A stretch of 64,000 bases of DNA, from positions 37,318,585 to 37,382,584 of the forward strand of contig CM055102.1 of NCBI GenBank assembly GCA_029204225.1. Direction: 5' to 3'. This stretch comes from Diphasiastrum complanatum. Its lineage: Eukaryota; Streptophyta; Lycopodiopsida; Lycopodiales; Lycopodiaceae. The notes beneath the pieces were generated by a model. It was not told the origin of the DNA, made no database searches, and worked only from the letters and a program-made list of their open reading frames with translations. Below are positions 58,615-64,000 of the stretch, piece after piece. The stretch's first letter is position 1. Every line of letters starts with the position of its first letter. A program made the translations under genes and the position numbers.

Positions 58615-59110
58615 TTAAGTGCTTACATACCATCAAGCATGGGGGACCCTCAGGACTAGTCCATGCTGCAAACATCATCTCTCCTCTACTTGTCATTGTG
58701 ATTGAGGAGACTATATCCAAGCATGAGAGGGTCTATTGTTGTTCTGTGGACTTCAAGAAGGCCTTTGACAGTCACCATTTTACTTATCCATCACCTGAGA
58801 GATCTTGGATTCTCTATGGATACCATCCTCACAATGATGGCATTATGTGAGCACGTATTTGGATGTTTCATGACAAATGAGGGCCTATTCCAGTTGATTC
58901 ATAGTTCTATAGGGTGAAGTAAGGTTGTTCCCTCTCGCCTACTCTTTTTGGACTGCATATTGATGAGCTGGAGAGAGTTCACACACAAGATGGAGGCTAG
59001 GCTTGTCGATTATGTGATATATTGATCTCCGTTTTACTATATGTAGATGGTGTGGCGTTGATCTCTCATACAGGTGAGGGGTTACAAGGGCATTTGGATA
59101 ACAAATTACT
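58615..59110 (+). pseudogene. LINE reverse-transcriptase remnant
   Basis: Plus-strand pieces in shifting frames follow a non-LTR RT: CLHTIKHGGPSGLVHAAN (from 58620), VDFKKAFD (about 58750), LIHHLRDLGFSMDTI (58780 on), CSLSPTLFGLHIDELE (about 58930) and LYVDGVALISH (about 59040), where the usual Y-x-D-D active site reads YVDG. Stops and frameshifts throughout. No endonuclease or poly-A end is visible. Confidence 0.75.
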
Positions 59111-59699
59111 ATTCTTGGATGGATGAACAGGGCCAAGCCCTCAATACATCACCAGATCATTCTCGTAGAGTTTGCCACTCCAACACTTTAGATTAATGCC
59201 ATTTTCAAACTTATCATACTGAGGTTATTTAGACTCACATATGACATACCACACTATTCTCGCTTGGCTCTGATTTCCTCCCAACAAGTTCATCGGTTAT
59301 CATGGTATTCTTAGGCCTCTCGCTTGTAGGACACTCTTGGCATTTCTATTTTGAAGTTACTAGGAAGCACTCACCATTATATCCGTTGTGTCATATACCG
59401 AACATACATGCAACACACCTAATTTGGCCCTCTTGGGGTCAAACCAAATTATTACTATACATACTTCTTGGAGAGGGATACAACAAGTTTCCAGATCCTT
59501 CCTAGGTAACTTGATAGTGCATTCTTACACTCCCTTCGTTTCACTTTGGGTTTCTTCTCGCCAGTTATACATTCAGACCAAACGATTCCATCGTATTGCA
59601 CGTGAGAGCAAGATTTGCCATAATTGTATGATGAAACAAAGACGGAGGAGCCCTTCATTTTCCAATGTCCTATATATTATGCGATCAATACCATTCTCT

Positions 59700-62200
59700 T
59701 TTGGGATCCTCCAGTCATGTATCGCCATGCATCCCAAAGGGAGCCGGGAACCACAACTTAGTTTCCCAGTTGTCAACACTTGTTGTCTGAACTCACTTGA
59801 CATAGAAGCAGCCAACTCGCCAACAAAGATCAAACTTAACCAACTTGAAGTTCTAGAAAGCTTAATAGCTCCTTGTATCACAAGCAATCATGCAAACCAA
59901 GCAGAGCACACGAGTACTAAGACTCCCCACTAATACATACAAGCAAGACACTTAGGCAAGTTTACTAACAAGTAACAAAGACAAGGTCCTCCCTTGAAAT
60001 AGCCATGCCAAGGACCTTTGCCTAGCCACGCCCACACAAATTTATCACAAAATCAGCCCACAGAAAACACCCATCCAACTATCCGTGCTTTCACCATCAA
60101 GCAGAACATTGCCTCAGTCACACCGTTCCAAATTTGGTCGACAACGCTTATAGCTGAACAATCGACAGCTATCTCGCACTGGCAACTAAACACCTGTGCT
60201 TTACACCCAAATTTGAGCAACATCTCTATACCAATGGTCAACCCCCGTACAATTCGAATATGTCATCCCGCACCCCACAAGTCACAGATCGTGTCCAAAA
60301 GCAGAGCACTTATATAGGCTGATTCAAAGCTCCAGCTGTCTAAATACCCAGCATTGTGCACGAAGAAATTTAAAAGTGAAAAAGTATAACAATGCTCACG
60401 TGTAAATTTAGTTTCATGTAAATTTAGTCACTCTTGCGTTCTTTTTGTTCACATTGCCTTGAAACTAAGAAGGGTTATTACAGAGTATTCAAACTTCTCG
60501 CATTCTCAAAGACACCTTAATCGGTTTCAAACACAGATGCTGCACACAAAAGCCATCTATAGACAAGGGATTTGCTGTATAAAAGTTTCTTGTCGATAGC
60601 AGCAATCTCTATGAGACAAAATAAGCTGCCCTATACGACATAGAGATGGAACAAGCATGAGAACGAAGTGTGATGGAATTTTCTAACAAGTACCACGAAA
60701 AAGAAAACGAAAAACCAAGAACGATAAATGCCTTGCACCGTAGCTGGCTGTGTCGCTGTTCAGGATCTTGACGCTCAGTCTTGGTTATGAAAGCATTATT
60801 AAATCCTGCAAGGAACTTTCTTATCCAGCTAAAAGGAGAATCTGCTTTTCAGAAGAGCCTAGAAGAAACATAAACCAGGAATGACATCAGTAACTTAATA
60901 GGAACATCACTTTCAACAAAGTATGTATAAGGATTTTGACAAGAAGCACAGTTGATGGTATGGCACAAAGCATTCCTGGCGTCTGAAGTAACACTTCAGG
61001 ACCCTGCTACAAGACTTTTCAGACACTGAGGAAAACATGATTCATTGAGTAATCATCCATAGTTAAAGGGATAGTAACTAGTGCAACCGGAGTTTACATA
61101 ACAAATATTCAATTGCACTTAAATGAAACAAGTCAAAGAATCCAACGGTTGAAAAATGTATAGAAACATACCCCTTTCACAAACCTAGACATCACTCTCC
61201 AATACAATCACACTTATACGCGGTGTCATCCTGCTCTATCCAAAATTGTGAAGCATGCCGTAAACGAGCATAAGATGAACTCCATAGACAACCATCAGCC
61301 ATTCAATAAGTGGAACAGAGCAAAATCTTGATAAAATCTTGCGCAAAATGAATCCAGCAGCACCCAAACGCCGACAATACGAGAGTGGAGTTTAGTAGTT
61401 CTTATCAGAGGTGACAGAGGCTCGTCAATTGTTGATTATCAGCATAATGTGTGAAGTCTTTAATCCATGATTTCCAAAAAATGATATTCCAGAATCATCA
61501 TCTTCACGACGCTTCCTCTATAATTCCACATCTATCTATCATCTTCGGACGTAAAATTCATGGATCATCGATTCATCACGGCGTGTGGATGCAAGCAGCA
61601 GCGTTCACGCTGTTTTGTATTTTTTAGAGACCGGTTCTGAATTTCTGTATTTTGTTGGTTAGGAATCCCTTTACTCAGATCCATGAGGCACGAGCTCAAC
61701 TCTAATCCGCTATACAAAATGAGGACATAAAAAAAATCCTCTATATGCTTTGCAGTGTTCAAGTTCCATTAAGTTTCAAAGTTTGGCAGGCTTCCGTCTA
61801 AGTTCAAAAAAGTGCCTCTCTCAATTTGTCTAGTGAGATTCATGTAAGGAAAACAATCCTTAGCAATTGAAAATAAAATCAATATGGTTGGCAATATGCA
61901 TTTTCAATAATTAGGTGAAATTTGCTAAAACCCATTTTTAAAAAATAATCAATAGAGTTTGCTAAAACCCTTGCATAAAGCAAAACTTTTAATAAGCACC
62001 ATATATATCTTTTTTTTTAACTTGCTATGTAAGGTTTAATGTGGCATGTATATCATAAAGCCCTATTAGCTTGCTTGGGGAAAAAGAAATCAAGAGCTTT
62101 AGATTGAGTTCGGCGCCAGGCAAGGGCTAAACCCTATAATATAAAATATTTTTGGGCCCAAGCGGGGGCCTAAACCCTATAGTAAAGAATATTTCTCATG
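59700..62200. other. gene-free stretch, possible LTR-like part on the minus strand
   Basis: The minus strand has TATATAAG at about 60309-60316, which could be the TATA box of an LTR or of a gene reading left, but no primer-binding site or paired repeat is seen. The rest to 62.2 kb shows nothing I can support. Confidence 0.35.
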
Positions 62201-62228
62201 ATTAGTGAGGAATAAGTCCCTTTTAAGG

Positions 62229-62405
62229 CCTTTGACGATGGAAGGGCCCTATACAAGCATTTCCTTGATGTGAAATCAAGGCTGAGACTTTTAGATGCAT
62301 GAAGAAATTTGTGAATGGGAAGGTCCTTGTCTGCGGCCCTTCCATCACGCCCTTTCGCTGATGGAAGGGCCGCAGACAAGCACTTCCTTGATGTGAAATG
62401 AGAGC
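62229..62405. repeat. partial duplication with a 22-bp perfect hairpin
   Basis: A segment with GATGGAAGGGCC and CTTCCTTGATGTGAAAT occurs twice, about 123 bp apart (from about 62237 and 62360). The second copy is the right arm of a stem: 62326-62347 (CTTGTCTGCGGCCC then TTCCATCA) pairs perfectly with 62359-62380 around an 11-nt loop, and the stem extends beyond a small internal loop (GGAAG with CTTCC). Confidence 0.8.
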
Positions 62406-62459
62406 CACTAACTTTAGTTACATGTAAAAATTGTGACACTTCACACATTAATAGGCTTT

Positions 62460-64000
62460 CGCACAACCCGTTTGGTAAATGAGATCTTTGTAACCAAAAT
62501 TTAGGTAAAGCTACAACTCAAGTTAATTGGTTAAATTGCTCATGTTAGCTGTGAAATTGCTCTAGGTGAGCTCTCACTATGTTGTTTGAAAAAATAAACA
62601 CAGGTTTCTCTTCTTTCAAAGGTCATGTAGTAGTCAATTTGAAAGCCAACACTTTATGCAAAAGCATTTGTTTTCTAACAACTTTCCTCCACTCACATTT
62701 CTAGAAGTTTTCAAATTTAATTTAGTCTAGTTCTAAGACCAAACCGTTAAACTTAAGACTTTTAACTCAGGCCCATGATTGTAATACTTTGCTTATTCTT
62801 GGTGAGCCAGCAAATGCAAAGCGCGGGGAAATTCAAACGCATTTTGATGTTCGTTAAGAGGAAACCGCTCAAAGCAATCTACTTTGCGACTGGCAGATTC
62901 AACAACTCTCGAAGTAGTTGCTGCTACCGTTGCTGGGCCACTCTGCGATGGAAAAAATTAACTATCAAAGTTAATGAGTGGATGGATGCATTGCATTCTG
63001 CCCAAATAATTTTTGTTCTCGAATCCCAACGACAACTATCACTTCACTCACACAAATTAAAAAATCAGATTGACAGCAGGGAATTTCGATGGTGGTGGCG
63101 GGAACCTCTTTTATTTTACTTATTACCTTTAACTAGCAAATTTTGAAAATCTACTCGATGGGAGTCCAGCTCGCTGCTCTTTTGTCGATATGAATTATGA
63201 GATCAACAATTTTTTTTTTAAATTTGTTAACATGGGGTAGGGACAGACATTGCGTACGTGACGCGTGATTTGGTAGGTTTGTAGGCTGTTCGTTGAGCAT
63301 TTCTGATTTTCCGGTGACTACATAAACGTACATTTTACTTGAATATTTGTTAACTCCGGTTCATTTGCAAGCGGTGAATTCTTGGTATATCTCATTAGGG
63401 AGGGCCCTCTACTCACTATAGATTTAGATCAACACATGTCGCAAAAAGAACTGTCCCCAATGACCACTCCAACTTAAAGCCCCACAGTCTCAACCTAGGC
63501 TATGGCTAATTATGTTGATATTCACAAATGAGCTACAAAGTGATGTTTTCCATGCTGTTGATGTCGTTTAAATTGAATTTCCTCAGTTTTCAAGCAAATC
63601 TAGATCATTTATATATTTACGTTTGCCTTTGGACGTTCAATTTTTTTATTTTTAATCATGTACCTCTTGATGGGATTTTCCCATCTTTATTTCAATATAA
63701 TGCTTTATTCTTAACCAGGCTCACACATCATGGCCCTACGAGTGCTCGGGGAAACCGGCAAACTATCGGAATGGAACCGGCAAGTTTTTTCAATAACAGA
63801 CATCATAAAATGTCTGATGATTTTTTATATAAGCATTATATCTTTTTATAAAACCATTTTGAAAGAGGATCTTGGTCAATGTGGCCCACCCTTTTGAAGG
63901 GCCCATACACCTTAAAATCAAGCTATTATGCCCAATCCTTGGTAATGTGGATATGCCATTAGACCTCCACCAAAAAGTTGGATACATAATTTTGGGCAAT
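62460..64000. other. gene-free stretch to window end
   Basis: A 123-codon ORF at 62775-63146 (plus) has no motif that I recognise and is not called. The rest is AT-rich non-coding DNA. Confidence 0.45.

Noticed and set aside
58410-58720. Arg-Glu and Ser-Leu repeat ORFs
   Set aside because: Translation of the (CT)37 tract, not protein-coding.
62110-62185. TAAACCCTATA words resembling plant telomere repeat
   Set aside because: Only two isolated partial units, not a tandem CCCTAAA array.
62775-63146. 123-codon ORF near the right end
   Set aside because: No motif recognised; could be chance in AT-rich DNA.
1-64000. CRISPR arrays, tRNA or rRNA genes
   Set aside because: No regularly spaced identical repeats and no cloverleaf or rRNA core sequence seen; the sequence is eukaryotic nuclear DNA.

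Overview
The window looks like a stretch of a large, AT-rich land-plant nuclear genome. It holds two spliced genes of plant type, a HAK/KUP/KT potassium transporter and a receptor-like cytoplasmic kinase, both on the minus strand. They sit in a dense, nested layer of LTR retrotransposons. The readable primer-binding sites match plant initiator-Met tRNA (TGGTATCAGAGC). I cannot name the species. The element types (many Ty1/copia families, Ty3/gypsy, a LINE remnant, fold-back elements) would suit a fern, another seed-free plant or a large seed-plant genome.

Layout. 1-3.5 kb: decayed Ty3/gypsy pol, minus strand, running off the left edge. 4.1-9.1 kb: complete copia insertion with two 824-bp LTRs and a 5-bp target-site duplication (ACATC), but without reverse transcriptase; it sits inside the LTR-like flank of another copia. 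9.5-19.8 kb: decayed minus-strand copia, split at 11940-18367 by a young, structurally intact copia with near-identical LTRs, target duplication ATTGG and a single 1317-codon gag-pol frame. 19.8-24.5 kb: fragments of further copia elements and an unclassified decayed protein. 25.7-36.3 kb: the transporter gene, nine coding exons joining in phase to 770 residues; intron 4 is 6.1 kb because copia elements lie inside it in the same orientation. 37.4-49 kb: a chain of retroelement fragments and LTR-like segments in both orientations. 51.6-55.6 kb: the kinase gene, whose 1.7-kb intron carries two fold-back elements. 56-64 kb: mostly non-coding, with a 26-bp perfect palindrome, a LINE remnant, a long (CT)n tract and a strong 22-bp hairpin.

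The two host genes have no visible functional link. The most interesting material is in the retroelements: an RT-less copia carrying a long unexplained ORF, an identical in-frame gag stop in two separate copies of one lineage, a G-box palindrome recurring in several unrelated LTRs, and a CCAAT-box tandem array in one LTR. Exon borders and all reading were done by eye; no similarity search was run.
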